A stretch of 64,000 bases of DNA from Bacteroidia bacterium (GCA_030432635.1 JAUIMB010000005.1:1-64000), one strand, 5' to 3'. Positions 16,854 through 25,735 are shown, counted from the first letter of the stretch. Notes: generated from the sequence alone by a model not told the origin. A program made the numbers and translations.

Positions 16854-18170
16854 ATGAAAACAAACCAAATCCAAAAAAAAGAAATCAAAAAGCTATTCAA
16901 TAACATGGATAGCAAACCTGATTTTTTAAGCCTGCTTAATTATACTAAATCGGTTATCTATGGGGATAAAGCTTTTCCTTTTACAGAAAAGCAACTCAAT
17001 TTCTACATTAACATAAATAAAATCAAAAAAACTCGAGAAAAAGAAGTTTACAAGACCTTTGAGGTCAAAAAAAAATCTGGCAAAACCAGAACCATTCATG
17101 CTCCTATTAAAGGTCTTAAAGAGTTTCAAAAATGTCTAAATGTTATTTTGAGTACAATTTATGAACCTCATAAAAATGCTTTTGGTTTTGTTATTGATAA
17201 ATCAATTGTTGATAATGCCAAAAATCATATAGGCAAAAACTATGTTTATAACATAGATTTAAAAGACTTCTTTCCAAGTATTGATGCAAAAAGAATTTGG
17301 GGAAGACTTACAGCAAAACCATTTAATTTAGGTACTACTCAAAACAGAAAACATATTGCAAATATGATCAAAGGGGTCTGTTGTACTCCAAGGCAGGTTG
17401 AAAGGCTTATAGACGATAAATGGACCACTCAATCCATTTCTGTTCTACCACAAGGCGCAGCTACATCTCCTATATTAACTAATGCGATTTGTGAACGATT
17501 AGATATTCAATTAACGGGTTTATCAAAACGTTTTGGTTTGGTATACTCTAGATATGCTGATGACATTACGTTCAGTAGTATGCACAACACCTATACAACA
17601 GACAAAGGAGAACGTGAAGCTATTTTTGAAAGTGATAGTACTTTTGATCAGGAATTGAGACGTATTATTAAATCACAAAACTTTCATATTAATGAAAAAA
17701 AGATTCGTCTTCAAAAAAGAGGCTATAAACAAGAGGTCACTGGTTTAATAGTTAACGATAAGGTAAATACACCGAATTATTACATAAAAGAACTAAGACA
17801 TTGGATCTACTTTTTGGAATCTAAAGATTATGATACGGCATATAAACTGTTTTTAAAAAAATACATTAAGAACAAAGGTGAGATGAATAAATCTAAGCCA
17901 AATATGCTTATGGTAATCGAGGGCAAATTACTTTATTTAAAAATGATAAAAGGGGAGACGAACACGACCTATTTAAAATTAAAAACGCGTTTTGATAGAT
18001 TGACTGAGGCGTCGACATTAAAATTAAGTTACACTGTAGAAGACTTTATTTCACCTACTATAGCTGAAGAAAACAGAAACGATTATAACAAAGATATTAA
18101 TGTTATTATAGAAACAATTTTTACTGAAGGCCTGGAGAAGGCTATGAACTTATACACAGCTGAAAAATGA
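16854..18170 (+). CDS. Retron reverse transcriptase
   Basis: 438 residues. Retron hallmarks are all present: NAKNH at 121-125 (the NAxxH motif), the first catalytic Asp in YNIDLKDFFPS (D135), LPQGAATSP (198-206), the YADD active site (234-237) and EVTGLIV with VTG at 295-297. It reverse-transcribes part of the upstream RNA into multicopy single-stranded DNA joined to the RNA by a 2'-5' bond. It is longer than minimal retron RTs; the C-terminal about 120 residues are helical and have no catalytic motif that I recognise. Its last 4 bases overlap the start of the HEPN-like gene (ATGA), so the two are translationally coupled. Confidence 0.93.
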   Translation: MKTNQIQKKEIKKLFNNMDSKPDFLSLLNYTKSVIYGDKAFPFTEKQLNFYININKIKKTREKEVYKTFEVKKKSGKTRTIHAPIKGLKEFQKCLNVILSTIYEPHKNAFGFVIDKSIVDNAKNHIGKNYVYNIDLKDFFPSIDAKRIWGRLTAKPFNLGTTQNRKHIANMIKGVCCTPRQVERLIDDKWTTQSISVLPQGAATSPILTNAICERLDIQLTGLSKRFGLVYSRYADDITFSSMHNTYTTDKGEREAIFESDSTFDQELRRIIKSQNFHINEKKIRLQKRGYKQEVTGLIVNDKVNTPNYYIKELRHWIYFLESKDYDTAYKLFLKKYIKNKGEMNKSKPNMLMVIEGKLLYLKMIKGETNTTYLKLKTRFDRLTEASTLKLSYTVEDFISPTIAEENRNDYNKDINVIIETIFTEGLEKAMNLYTAEK

Positions 18171-18865
18171 GTAAAACGAATAAAGAATCCTTAGAAAAAT
18201 TACTTGTTTTTATCTCTGATATATGTGAACGAGAGGAAAATAAATGGTTTAAAAGAGCCCTAATACAAAAGCTGACATCCGACAACGGGTTCGAAAATTT
18301 TCCAGAATTTGTAAAATATCAAAAGAAACAGTTTAAATTAAAAGGCAATATTTTTTATAGTGATATCACTGATAAAAAATTAAAAAAACAACTAGCAGAC
18401 GATTACATCGAAATGTGCTGGTACCAGAGCATAAATCGAATTGATCGGTTTTTACTGTTTGCATTTTATCAAATGGAAAATCTCTTGAATTATTATGCTA
18501 GAACAACAAATGCTCACGATAAAATAGAAAAAAACAACAAGAAATATACTCATGAATATGCCCCGAAATTTATAGTTACAACGCATACTAGTTTTTTTCA
18601 AAAAGGTAAAAGGAATCCAATCGAAAAGGTAAACATATGGGCAAAGGTAACATATTGGATGATTGAAACAGGTTTTGTGATATGGGAAAAATCGAATCAC
18701 TCAGCGATAAGTAATTTAATAAATGTAAGAAACAACGAAAGCCATAGAGATTCGCAAAAAAACAGTAAATACGTTGATTCTGTTTTATTATTCCACAAGA
18801 AATCCGATTTCTCAGCATTAGGTTTCTATACAGGTGTAATTAAAAAAATAGCTGAAACAGTTTAA
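18167..18865 (+). CDS. HEPN-like protein, probable retron effector
   Basis: 232 residues, mostly helical with no signal peptide. Near the C-terminus it has INVRNNESHRD, giving R188-N-x3-H193, the RxxxxH ribonuclease motif of HEPN domains, on the helix following a hydrophobic stretch (VTYWMIETGFVIWEK). An upstream helix (INRIDRFLLFAFYQMENLLNYYAR) would complete a HEPN four-helix bundle. HEPN proteins often cleave RNA in abortive infection. Overlap with the reverse transcriptase by 4 bases marks it as the retron effector by position. The HEPN call rests on this motif and helical content and could not be tested by profile search. Confidence 0.6.
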   Translation: MSKTNKESLEKLLVFISDICEREENKWFKRALIQKLTSDNGFENFPEFVKYQKKQFKLKGNIFYSDITDKKLKKQLADDYIEMCWYQSINRIDRFLLFAFYQMENLLNYYARTTNAHDKIEKNNKKYTHEYAPKFIVTTHTSFFQKGKRNPIEKVNIWAKVTYWMIETGFVIWEKSNHSAISNLINVRNNESHRDSQKNSKYVDSVLLFHKKSDFSALGFYTGVIKKIAETV

Positions 18866-18933
18866 ATGTGTGTGGATATGTTGCACAAATAGGATCTTTA
18901 TTTGCATTGTTAAATCATTAAAAGCAATGCAAT

Positions 18934-20283
18934 ATGAAGAATCCAATAACTATATTAGACCATTTACAGTTTGATTGTCCAACTTCCGAACAAAAGGCTG
19001 CCTTACTTGGTATGTCGGACTTTGTAAAGCAAGAAAACAAAGATGACTTCTTTATTTTATGTGGTGCAGCAGGCACAGGAAAAACCTCTATCACCACAGC
19101 ACTAATTGGTTACTTAAATACAAAATCTATTGCTTACAATATTGCCGCTCCGACTGGAAGAGCTGCCAGAATTTTAGGCAGAAAATCTAAAACGGTAAAC
19201 AGTACAATTCATTCACTTATTTATAACGTTAAATCCAACCCTAACACGGGTCAAGTCAACTTTGTTTTAAAACAAAATGACGTTAAAGACTTTAATATAT
19301 TTATTATCGATGAGGCTTCAATGATTGCCTCAAAAACTCTACAAGATAAAGACAGTTTATTCCAGTCTAAAAACGCACTATTGACGGACTTGATTATGTT
19401 CGTGAAAAGTGGTAATCAAAGCAATAAAATTATATTTTTGGGTGATAACAATCAACTCCCTCCAATAAATGAAAAGGAATCTTTAGCACTTTCAAAAGAA
19501 CATCTAATAAATCATTTCAATTTAAAAGGTGATGCAAAAATTTTAACTGAAGTTAAGCGACAAGAAGACGGTAGCTATGTACTAAAAAATGCGAACTCGC
19601 TTAGAAAAGGTATTGCAAATAACCAGAAGTTTATTCAATATGAAAGCATAAAAAAGCAATCTGTTGAAGATGCCACTCGGGATTATGTTCTGGATTATTT
19701 GGCCAATGGCGAAGATTCAATTATATCTATTGGCACAACTCATAATATGAATAAAATGTTTAACAATAATGTGAGAACAAAAATATATGGTATAAATGCC
19801 AATATTATTGAGAATGACGATTTGTTATTAGTTACTCAAACATGGAAACGAAATGGGTTTACACTTTACAGTGGCGATCATGTCAGAGTAAAAAATATTG
19901 ATCTTAGTACAACTGAAATTGTTGCAAATTTAAGATTTGCACCCATTCAAATAATTTCAAAGAACCTAAAAGGAGAAGAAGAAATAATGGATGACTATGT
20001 TCTTTTAGATACTGTTTCTAATCCTGCAGGTTTAACCGCAAAGCAGGAGAATCATTTACGCCATGAGCGGTTCAAAAAAAATAAAGTGTATCGAGAAAGC
20101 TTAAGGCCCTGGGATGACAGATATGTTGGCGCTATCAGAATGACTTATGGACATTCAATAACATGTAACAAAGCACAAGGTGGTGAATGGGACAAAGTTC
20201 TTATCAATTCCTTTTTTATGCCTTCATTGAGATTTCAATATACTGCAATAACACGAGCCAAAGAGAATGTTAGTTTCTATTAA
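18934..20283 (+). CDS. RecD-like SF1 helicase/ATPase
   Basis: 449 residues. Walker A is G44-AAGTGKT51, then a PTGRAARIL motif Ia, Walker B IIDEASM (D126-E127), a GDNNQLPPI motif III and, at the C-terminus, TYGHSITCNKAQGGEWDKVLI and YTAITRAKENV (UvrD_C_2-type motifs V and VI). It is a compact SF1 DNA helicase of the RecD2/Dda type. It starts 68 bases after the HEPN-like gene on the same strand, so it may be a third retron gene or a separate gene of the element's replication module. It converges with the zinc-ribbon gene (3-base gap). Confidence 0.85.
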   Translation: MKNPITILDHLQFDCPTSEQKAALLGMSDFVKQENKDDFFILCGAAGTGKTSITTALIGYLNTKSIAYNIAAPTGRAARILGRKSKTVNSTIHSLIYNVKSNPNTGQVNFVLKQNDVKDFNIFIIDEASMIASKTLQDKDSLFQSKNALLTDLIMFVKSGNQSNKIIFLGDNNQLPPINEKESLALSKEHLINHFNLKGDAKILTEVKRQEDGSYVLKNANSLRKGIANNQKFIQYESIKKQSVEDATRDYVLDYLANGEDSIISIGTTHNMNKMFNNNVRTKIYGINANIIENDDLLLVTQTWKRNGFTLYSGDHVRVKNIDLSTTEIVANLRFAPIQIISKNLKGEEEIMDDYVLLDTVSNPAGLTAKQENHLRHERFKKNKVYRESLRPWDDRYVGAIRMTYGHSITCNKAQGGEWDKVLINSFFMPSLRFQYTAITRAKENVSFY

Positions 20284-20286
20284 TTT

Positions 20287-20715
20287 TCACAACTTCATAT
20301 TTAACAAGATTTTTAAATTATTTATCTCTTGTTTTAATTCCATGAGATCACCTCTTGTAGCGGGTAATGACTTTGGTGCCAACAAACTTTTAATCGCATA
20401 CACACTTGCATCAGCTGCCATAGTTCCCAGTGCAGCGTCTTTTACTGAATTTGCTCCAATACCTTTATGATTACCAAATTGCTCTATGCGTCTTTCTAAT
20501 GATTGAACCGCCGATACTATTTCGTCATTTTTTGCTATTGAAGGTAAGTTTAAAGCCTTTAACTGTTCTCTTTTTTCATAATGTCCAGAAACGTATTTGT
20601 AGTTATTACGTTTATAGCTAGCTTTTGTCCTGCAGCTAGGACTACAATACAAATGGTTGCTTCGGCTCTGAACAAATTGTTGTTGACAATGCTTACAAAA
20701 ACATGTTTCACCCAT
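20287..20715 (-). CDS. Small zinc-ribbon protein of the mobile element
   Basis: 142 residues. An N-terminal zinc finger C7-x2-C10 ... C24-x3-C28 (CKHCQQQF; YCSPSCRTKASYKR) is followed by a basic stretch, a helical middle and a C-terminal amphipathic helix (RGDLMELKQEINNLKILL) that may dimerise. Proteins of this shape are frequent in flavobacterial integrative elements; their job is not known. It is the last gene of the minus-strand element block, 52 bases downstream of the DnaC-like gene. Confidence 0.6.
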   Translation of the reverse strand: MGETCFCKHCQQQFVQSRSNHLYCSPSCRTKASYKRNNYKYVSGHYEKREQLKALNLPSIAKNDEIVSAVQSLERRIEQFGNHKGIGANSVKDAALGTMAADASVYAIKSLLAPKSLPATRGDLMELKQEINNLKILLNMKL

Positions 20716-20767
20716 AATTATTGATAGTTTATACTCTAATCTGTTAAATAAAGTTTTATTTAACGTT

Positions 20768-21499
20768 TTATACTCTTTTACTTTTTCCTCTAATTGTTAT
20801 ATAATTACACATCTCAAAAAGCCTATCCGCAATTCGAGCATCGTAAAAATCTTGTAATTGCAAAAGATTTTGCAAAGGTGACTCTTCTAAACCTGGAAAT
20901 GGATTCATGGTAAAATGTGTTTTACATCCATTATTGTGTCTTCGAAAAATTATCTCCTTCATTACGTTGACCTTTCCAAAATTGTTTGCTATCCGTTCTG
21001 AATTTAAATCGTCAAATAGTAAAGTGCCTTGACTATATCGTTTGTAAAAGTCTTGTTTACATTTTGGGGTTTTTAATGACTCATACTCCTCAACTACACT
21101 ATACGTTTCTATGATTTTAAAGCTGTTTGGTTTATATTTATGAAAGAGCTTCTCGAAAACTTGCATAATATGTGTTTTGCCCAAACCAACTTTGCCTACA
21201 ATCATCAAGCCTTTATTGAAATTGGGAGCCAACTTATGTTTATATAAATTTGGACAATTAAAAAAGGATTTGTCATTAAGAAAATACTTAAAAACTGCAG
21301 CGTAATTCGTATGCATATATTCTTTCGTATATTGAAATGGTTTGCTATGAATTTCATTAAAACAACACAAAAACCACTTCCATAATTGTTCTTTACTGTA
21401 AGGATGTTCAATTATATTTGACTTCAATTGATTCATTGCGTTTTTCCTAATCTTCTCTAGAATAAGATCACATTCCAGTTTACCTTTTAATTTTTCCAT
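20768..21499 (-). CDS. DnaC/IstB-like ATP-binding protein, probable helicase loader
   Basis: 243 residues. P-loop GKVGLGKT and the Walker B-like LLFDDLNSE are those of DnaC/IstB AAA+ ATPases, with a following FRRHNNGCKTHFTMN sensor region. With the adjacent winged-helix protein it forms a phage- or element-type replication initiation pair: initiator plus helicase loader. It starts 2 bases after the winged-helix gene. Confidence 0.8.
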   Translation of the reverse strand: MEKLKGKLECDLILEKIRKNAMNQLKSNIIEHPYSKEQLWKWFLCCFNEIHSKPFQYTKEYMHTNYAAVFKYFLNDKSFFNCPNLYKHKLAPNFNKGLMIVGKVGLGKTHIMQVFEKLFHKYKPNSFKIIETYSVVEEYESLKTPKCKQDFYKRYSQGTLLFDDLNSERIANNFGKVNVMKEIIFRRHNNGCKTHFTMNPFPGLEESPLQNLLQLQDFYDARIADRLFEMCNYITIRGKSKRV

Positions 21500-21501
21500 T
21501 C

Positions 21502-22161
21502 TTATCTATTTGATTCAGTAAAGTTTCCTCCACCTTTGACATTTTTGACTCTTTCGTTTGCGCCCCATCTTTCCAATCTTTTTTGCACATTAAAAAACCC
21601 ATCCTTTTCACATCGCATTTTTGATTTGTTGCTATTGAATTCGCTCCAATAATTATAAAAACTATTTAATATTTTTAAATCATATTGAGAGTTTTCAAAA
21701 ACTTGTTTTTTGAAATTTTCACGTCTCTCCTCTATTTTTTCCTTATTAACCTTATTTACTTTATCCCTTTCCTTAGTTGTTGTTAGTTGTTTGTTATTTG
21801 ATTGTTGGCGACTTGTTAATTGAGTGCTGTTGTTTTTGTTACTCTTAGATGTGAAAGTTTGAAGATTATCATAATTAACAAGGGATATGAGCGTATATCT
21901 GTTTGTTGGTCTCAAAATTATGTAACCACTACTTTCGAGTTTGGAAAGTGCTGTTCTAATTGACTGATTAGTAATCATCAATTCTGAGGATAAATGACCA
22001 ATTGAGGTAATTAGTTCACCACGCTTTATTACTTGCCCTTGCCACTTCTTAGGTTTGAAATTGGCTTTTAATAGTAGATGAATATAAAGTCTAAATACGT
22101 TAGGACTATGATACCATTCCCATTCTATTATATCCCTAGATAGCATAATATATCCAATCAT
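21502..22161 (-). CDS. Winged-helix replication protein (DnaD/initiator-like) of the mobile element
   Basis: 219 residues. The N-terminal ordered segment SRDIIEWEWYHSPNVFRLYIHLLLKAN and the winged helix LSSELMITNQSIRTALSKLESSGYIILRPTNRYTLI are typical of phage and ICE replication proteins in Bacteroidota. The middle is a Ser/Thr/Asn/Lys-rich linker, then a helical region (ILNSFYNYWSEFN). Stop and start with the neighbours are nearly abutting, so it is co-transcribed with the DnaC-like ATPase and the HTH gene. Confidence 0.75.
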   Translation of the reverse strand: MIGYIMLSRDIIEWEWYHSPNVFRLYIHLLLKANFKPKKWQGQVIKRGELITSIGHLSSELMITNQSIRTALSKLESSGYIILRPTNRYTLISLVNYDNLQTFTSKSNKNNSTQLTSRQQSNNKQLTTTKERDKVNKVNKEKIEERRENFKKQVFENSQYDLKILNSFYNYWSEFNSNKSKMRCEKDGFFNVQKRLERWGANERVKNVKGGGNFTESNR

Positions 22162-22162
22162 T

Positions 22163-22447
22163 TTAAACTTGCTTAACTAGTTTATTGAAAATGTCACTTT
22201 TCTTGTAATAGACACGGTTACCAAGACGGTAAGATGGAAGGATTCCGTTTTTACGCCAATTCCACAAGGCTTGTTTTGAGCATTTTAAGAGTTTAAGAGT
22301 TTCTTCAACTGTCAAAAGTTCTTCTGTAAATGGAAGTTTCCCTGAGCTCTTTTTCTGTTGAGGCATCAACTCTTTAAGAATGGAACAAACACTCTCCTTG
22401 AACTCATCGGGCGATAAATTATATATTCTTATTTCTTTTGATTCCAT
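22163..22447 (-). CDS. HTH protein, excisionase/AlpA-like
   Basis: 94 residues. The C-terminal half LTVEETLKLLKCSKQALWNWRKNGILPSYRLGNRVYYKKSDI is a MerR/excisionase-type helix-turn-helix (HTH_17). In integrative elements of Bacteroidota such proteins act as excisionases or regulators of excision and replication. It lies between the integrase block and the replication genes, and abuts the winged-helix gene. Confidence 0.8.
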   Translation of the reverse strand: MESKEIRIYNLSPDEFKESVCSILKELMPQQKKSSGKLPFTEELLTVEETLKLLKCSKQALWNWRKNGILPSYRLGNRVYYKKSDIFNKLVKQV

Positions 22448-22553
22448 GATGCTCTATTTGATTAATAAACATCACAAATCTATAGTAACTGTAAATAAAA
22501 CATCTGATTTTAGAGTATACACGAGTATATATACTTTACTAATCTAGTTCGTC
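22448..22553. promoter_or_regulatory. Probable promoter region of the element replication block
   Basis: A 106-base AT-rich gap separates the HTH gene from the RteC-like gene. It holds an alternating TATACACGAGTATATATAC stretch (about 22515-22533) that can form a dyad, a candidate regulator or Xis site. Functional assignment is inference. Confidence 0.3.
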
Positions 22554-23303
22554 CTATTTGTTATAGGGAAAAAGTGTAAAAGGAAAGTTCTCTTTTGCCT
22601 GTTTATGTTTTCGGCTTGCTGGATTAACATATGTTTGCAAAGAACTTAAAGCAACATTTTCATCACAATTAAAAACTCTTATTAATTCCGTTGCCAATTG
22701 CCTATTATTAACCTCTCCTCTATTCTTTGGTGCATCCAAGTAACCCTTCGTAATCAACTCCTCTATTATCACTCCTAATTCTGAAGGACCTGCTAGCCAT
22801 TTTAATGAAGAAACTTTTGGAGGGGCTTTATAGTCTTCAATAAATCTCTTTAGTAATTCTAATTTCTTTTGTAACTCTTGTTTTTTGTTTGTGGCCGCTG
22901 TAAAATGTTTAAAATAATTGTTCTCGAACTTATGTTTTTTTATCAGACCTTCTGTATGAACAAAGTCATCTTCAAGAGGTATTTCATTATAATAGCTCAT
23001 ACCCAATTGCAAAAGTTGACAGTCTTCAATTACATTTTCTACTGTCGGAACAACTTTTAATTCTAGAGCTGTATAGTATTTTTCAAAATCATCACAGTAG
23101 TCAAAATGATGTTCTAAAAAATCTTTAGTACATAACACATCAACTTCCAAAATAAACTTAGATAAAAAATATTTAAGATTGAAGTTGTCATCAAGCCTAA
23201 GTTTTGTGTCATTATATTTATCAACTAAATAACTATAATCAACAAGCGAAAACTCACTTTGATTTTTTTCATCTCTGAATGCAAAAACATCTTTATAATT
23301 CAT
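22554..23303 (-). CDS. RteC-like protein of the mobile element
   Basis: 249 residues. The C-terminal region (SSLKWLAGPSELGVIIEELITKGYLD; LIRVFNCDENVALSSLQTYVNPASRKHKQA) follows the layout of the RteC C-terminal domain, which controls excision of Bacteroides conjugative transposons. The N-terminus is acidic and helical (FKYFLSKFILEVDVLCTKDFLEHH). It lies 5 bases downstream of the integrase gene and is probably co-transcribed with it. The RteC link is by pattern only. Confidence 0.55.
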   Translation of the reverse strand: MNYKDVFAFRDEKNQSEFSLVDYSYLVDKYNDTKLRLDDNFNLKYFLSKFILEVDVLCTKDFLEHHFDYCDDFEKYYTALELKVVPTVENVIEDCQLLQLGMSYYNEIPLEDDFVHTEGLIKKHKFENNYFKHFTAATNKKQELQKKLELLKRFIEDYKAPPKVSSLKWLAGPSELGVIIEELITKGYLDAPKNRGEVNNRQLATELIRVFNCDENVALSSLQTYVNPASRKHKQAKENFPFTLFPYNK

Positions 23304-23308
23304 GTGAT

Positions 23309-24601
23309 TTATCTGAAAAATTTACTTTCTGCAATTTTTACAGCTCTTTCTTGAGGTGTAACCTTAATATACTTATAGAATTCCCGCTCGGTTGAATGAC
23401 CACTTATTGCCATAATATCAATTACAGGCATCTTAGACAAGTATGCATTAGTACAAAATGATCTTCTTGCCGTGTGAGATTGTATAAGAATATATTTAGG
23501 CACTAGGTCCATTACTATTTTGCCATTTTGCTGTTTTTCTATTGAAATCAAGTCATCAATTTTAGCCTTCCTACCAACCTCTTTTATAAATTCATTGATG
23601 TCAGGTGCATTTAATTCTGGTGGTGGGTTACCATCATAACGCTCTTTAAAAATTTTCTTCAATTTTGGATGTAGCGGAACAAATAGCTTTTTTCCTGTTT
23701 TTCTCTGTCTAAATTCAATAACCTCAGTACCTTGAAACTTTTTAATTTGTTCTTTTTCTAGGGGATTATAATCCGAAACTCGTTGTCCTGTATAATAGCC
23801 TACTAAAAATATATCTCTAGCCAATTCCCAATCTTTTGCTTTTGATAAATCTACATTATAAATGGCTTCTATTTCGTCTTCGGTCAAATATATGGAAACC
23901 GACTCCTTTGAAACCGCCTTAAAATCTCTGTGTTTATATTTCAAATTTGTATTATACCCATCTTCAGTAGCCGCATTTAAAATAGTTTTTAGATTTTTTA
24001 TATGCTTACCTATGGTATTAGTAGAATAATTACCTTTCTCCAAATACTGAACAAACGTGTAGTAAAATTTAAGATCAATTGTATTAAAGTCGACACCGAA
24101 TTTAGAATCAGAATCAAAGTCTTTTATTCGATTTACTGTTTGCTTATAAGATCGTACCGTAATTGGACTCAACTTTACATTACTGAGATTTTTTGATTGA
24201 CTTTCTTTATGGTAAATAAAATCATCTGCAAATTGGAAAAACGTCTTTATATCTACACTTGTATTCCCTTCTCCCCTAATAATTTTTTGCAAAAGTGATT
24301 TGAGTATCTCCCTTTCACTTTTTTGTTCCTCTTCAAGTTCAGAAATTGCTTTTGTAAACTCAGAGGAAAAATGCATTAAATCACTATTGACTTTCTCTCT
24401 ATTCTTTATTGTCGAAACAGCTCTTATTCTCTGATTGGTTTTGTCCCAATTTTTGGGGTTCACTTTATATCCCGTTGAAAATTTAATTCGATTATTTCTA
24501 CCAAAACTGTAATCTAACAAAATTGACGTCTCATTTTGGGTATTGGTATCTTTCAATCTATATTTAATTGTACCAGAGGTTGAATTTATTACTTTAGTCA
24601 T
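23309..24601 (-). CDS. Tyrosine site-specific integrase
   Basis: 430 residues. An Arm/AP2-like DNA-binding N-terminus (KFSTGYKVNPKNWDK), a SAM-like core-binding domain and a catalytic domain with YYTGQRVSDYN (Arg I), H376-x2-R379 in HTARRSF, H402 in ISGHSTE and Y411 in the FYKYI ending. All tyrosine-recombinase residues are present, so it should be active. It is the outermost gene of the element, and the right attachment site should be in the 180 bases upstream of it. Confidence 0.95.
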   Translation of the reverse strand: MTKVINSTSGTIKYRLKDTNTQNETSILLDYSFGRNNRIKFSTGYKVNPKNWDKTNQRIRAVSTIKNREKVNSDLMHFSSEFTKAISELEEEQKSEREILKSLLQKIIRGEGNTSVDIKTFFQFADDFIYHKESQSKNLSNVKLSPITVRSYKQTVNRIKDFDSDSKFGVDFNTIDLKFYYTFVQYLEKGNYSTNTIGKHIKNLKTILNAATEDGYNTNLKYKHRDFKAVSKESVSIYLTEDEIEAIYNVDLSKAKDWELARDIFLVGYYTGQRVSDYNPLEKEQIKKFQGTEVIEFRQRKTGKKLFVPLHPKLKKIFKERYDGNPPPELNAPDINEFIKEVGRKAKIDDLISIEKQQNGKIVMDLVPKYILIQSHTARRSFCTNAYLSKMPVIDIMAISGHSTEREFYKYIKVTPQERAVKIAESKFFR

Positions 24602-24787
24602 TAAGTTTCAAAAATTAAAAAGGGACAACAAAGGGGACAACATAATGTTTATTTGCTGTTATTTCAAAAGTAGATAAATTATTTAATTAACCAAATTAAT
24701 TCAATTATAACAAGAGATACAGACTTATCGAGTTCAAATAAGTCAACATAGCTTAAAGTAAAAAATAGTACTGGAGGCACCACCATC
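24602..24787. other. Probable right junction (attachment region) of the integrative element
   Basis: The region before the integrase start contains short repeats (AGGGACAAC / GGGGACAAC at about 24620-24642) and ends with CTGGAGGCACCACC followed directly by a terminator. A terminator standing with no gene before it suggests that the 3' end of a plus-strand chromosomal gene or RNA was the insertion target. No tRNA T-arm is present. Confidence 0.35.
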
Positions 24788-24818
24788 AAAAACCCGATTT
24801 CTAGGAATCGGGTTTTTT
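24788..24818. terminator. Bidirectional terminator next to mtfA
   Basis: Perfect 12-bp inverted repeat AAAAACCCGATT / AATCGGGTTTTT around a TCTAGG loop, with a T run on one side and an A run on the other. It ends the minus-strand mtfA gene and whatever is transcribed towards it. Confidence 0.85.
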
Positions 24819-24840
24819 GGTTTTATTCTTATCTATCTTA

Positions 24841-25608
24841 TTAAATCTTAAGCCGAAAACATGCTGACATCATTTTATATAATTCTGGATGCTTACGTTT
24901 CATTAGTTTCGGTTCTTCGAAAAAGTATTCTGCAGCAACGGCAAAAAACTCCGATTGTTTTGTTCCTCCATAAGATCGTATATCTGATTTATCCTTATTG
25001 ATCTTTTCCATGTTATCATGTACCAATTTTAGCCAAGGGATCGTGAATGAGTTTTGCATCAAAATTTCAGGGATACCATCAATACTATCATCCATTTTAT
25101 CAATTAGGTGAACGAATTCGTGAATCGCTGTGTTGCGTTTGTCATTATTATTTTTAAATCCATGGTGAAGCGCTTTTTTAGACAGTATCATTTTGCCTTC
25201 TAGACGACCCGTTCCAACAACTCCAGCAATGCGCCTATTTTGGCTTTGGGTTGAAAACTGAAATTCTTCATCGAAATTATCTGGATATAAGATTATACCC
25301 GTAACCGTAGTATAATGCCATTCTTCAAAAGCGAACACAGGAATAACTGCGCTTGATGCTATGAGCATTTGGTCGAGCTCGGTGATTTCAACATCAACAC
25401 CATCGATATACACTTCATTTAAAAACTGCATGATACGTTTTTGAAAACGGAGTTGCTCTTTCATTTCAAGGTTTCTGTAAAATTCAACTTCCTTAAGCAA
25501 CATAGGGTGCCAATGTGCAGGAAAAGGCTTTGCTTTCTTGGCATTTCGTTTATAAAACACATAGCCCACAAAACCCAACAGAGCAAAAAACAAGATAAAA
25601 TACACCAT
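24841..25608 (-). CDS. mtfA: MtfA-like zinc peptidase (M90)
   Basis: 255 residues. An N-terminal membrane helix (VYFILFFALLGFVGYVFY) anchors the protein. The zinc motif is HEFVHLIDKMDD, followed by a SYGGTKQSEFFAVAAEYFFEEP segment that carries the third ligand region of M90 peptidases. E. coli MtfA is a peptidase that interacts with the Mlc glucose regulator; in Bacteroidota the target is unknown. Unlike E. coli MtfA this one has a membrane anchor. Confidence 0.85.
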   Translation of the reverse strand: MVYFILFFALLGFVGYVFYKRNAKKAKPFPAHWHPMLLKEVEFYRNLEMKEQLRFQKRIMQFLNEVYIDGVDVEITELDQMLIASSAVIPVFAFEEWHYTTVTGIILYPDNFDEEFQFSTQSQNRRIAGVVGTGRLEGKMILSKKALHHGFKNNNDKRNTAIHEFVHLIDKMDDSIDGIPEILMQNSFTIPWLKLVHDNMEKINKDKSDIRSYGGTKQSEFFAVAAEYFFEEPKLMKRKHPELYKMMSACFRLKI

Positions 25609-25735
25609 GTCAACATTATGATAATGAGTGTTCTAAACTACATCTTTTAGAATAAATTACTATTAAATCTGCAAAAAAATGAATACCTTAATAGCATTAT
25701 ATAAGCTATTAATCATATTCACAAAATACTATATT

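Larger units (their letters stand above)
865..24785. mobile_element. Integrative element carrying a defence island (right border near the integrase, left border not located)
   Basis: The integrase, RteC-like, excisionase-like, winged-helix and DnaC-like genes form a complete integration-replication module at the right edge, followed inward by retron, restriction and DUF262 genes. The module resembles small satellite-like or mobilisable elements. No conjugation or virion gene is visible. The left limit is a placeholder at the first defence gene; no direct repeat was found, and the element may extend further left or end internally. Confidence 0.4.

Noticed and set aside
16854-18170. Group II intron, DGR or CRISPR-associated reverse transcriptase
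   Set aside because: There is no maturase or HNH domain, no template/variable repeat pair and no Cas gene or CRISPR array in the window, while NAxxH, VTG and the a1/a2 RNA indicate a retron.
24771-24785. A tRNA 3' end (CTGGAGGCACCACCA) next to the integrase
   Set aside because: It ends in CCA, but no T-arm or acceptor partner is found in the preceding 90 bases, so a tRNA cannot be called; it is kept only as part of the junction region.
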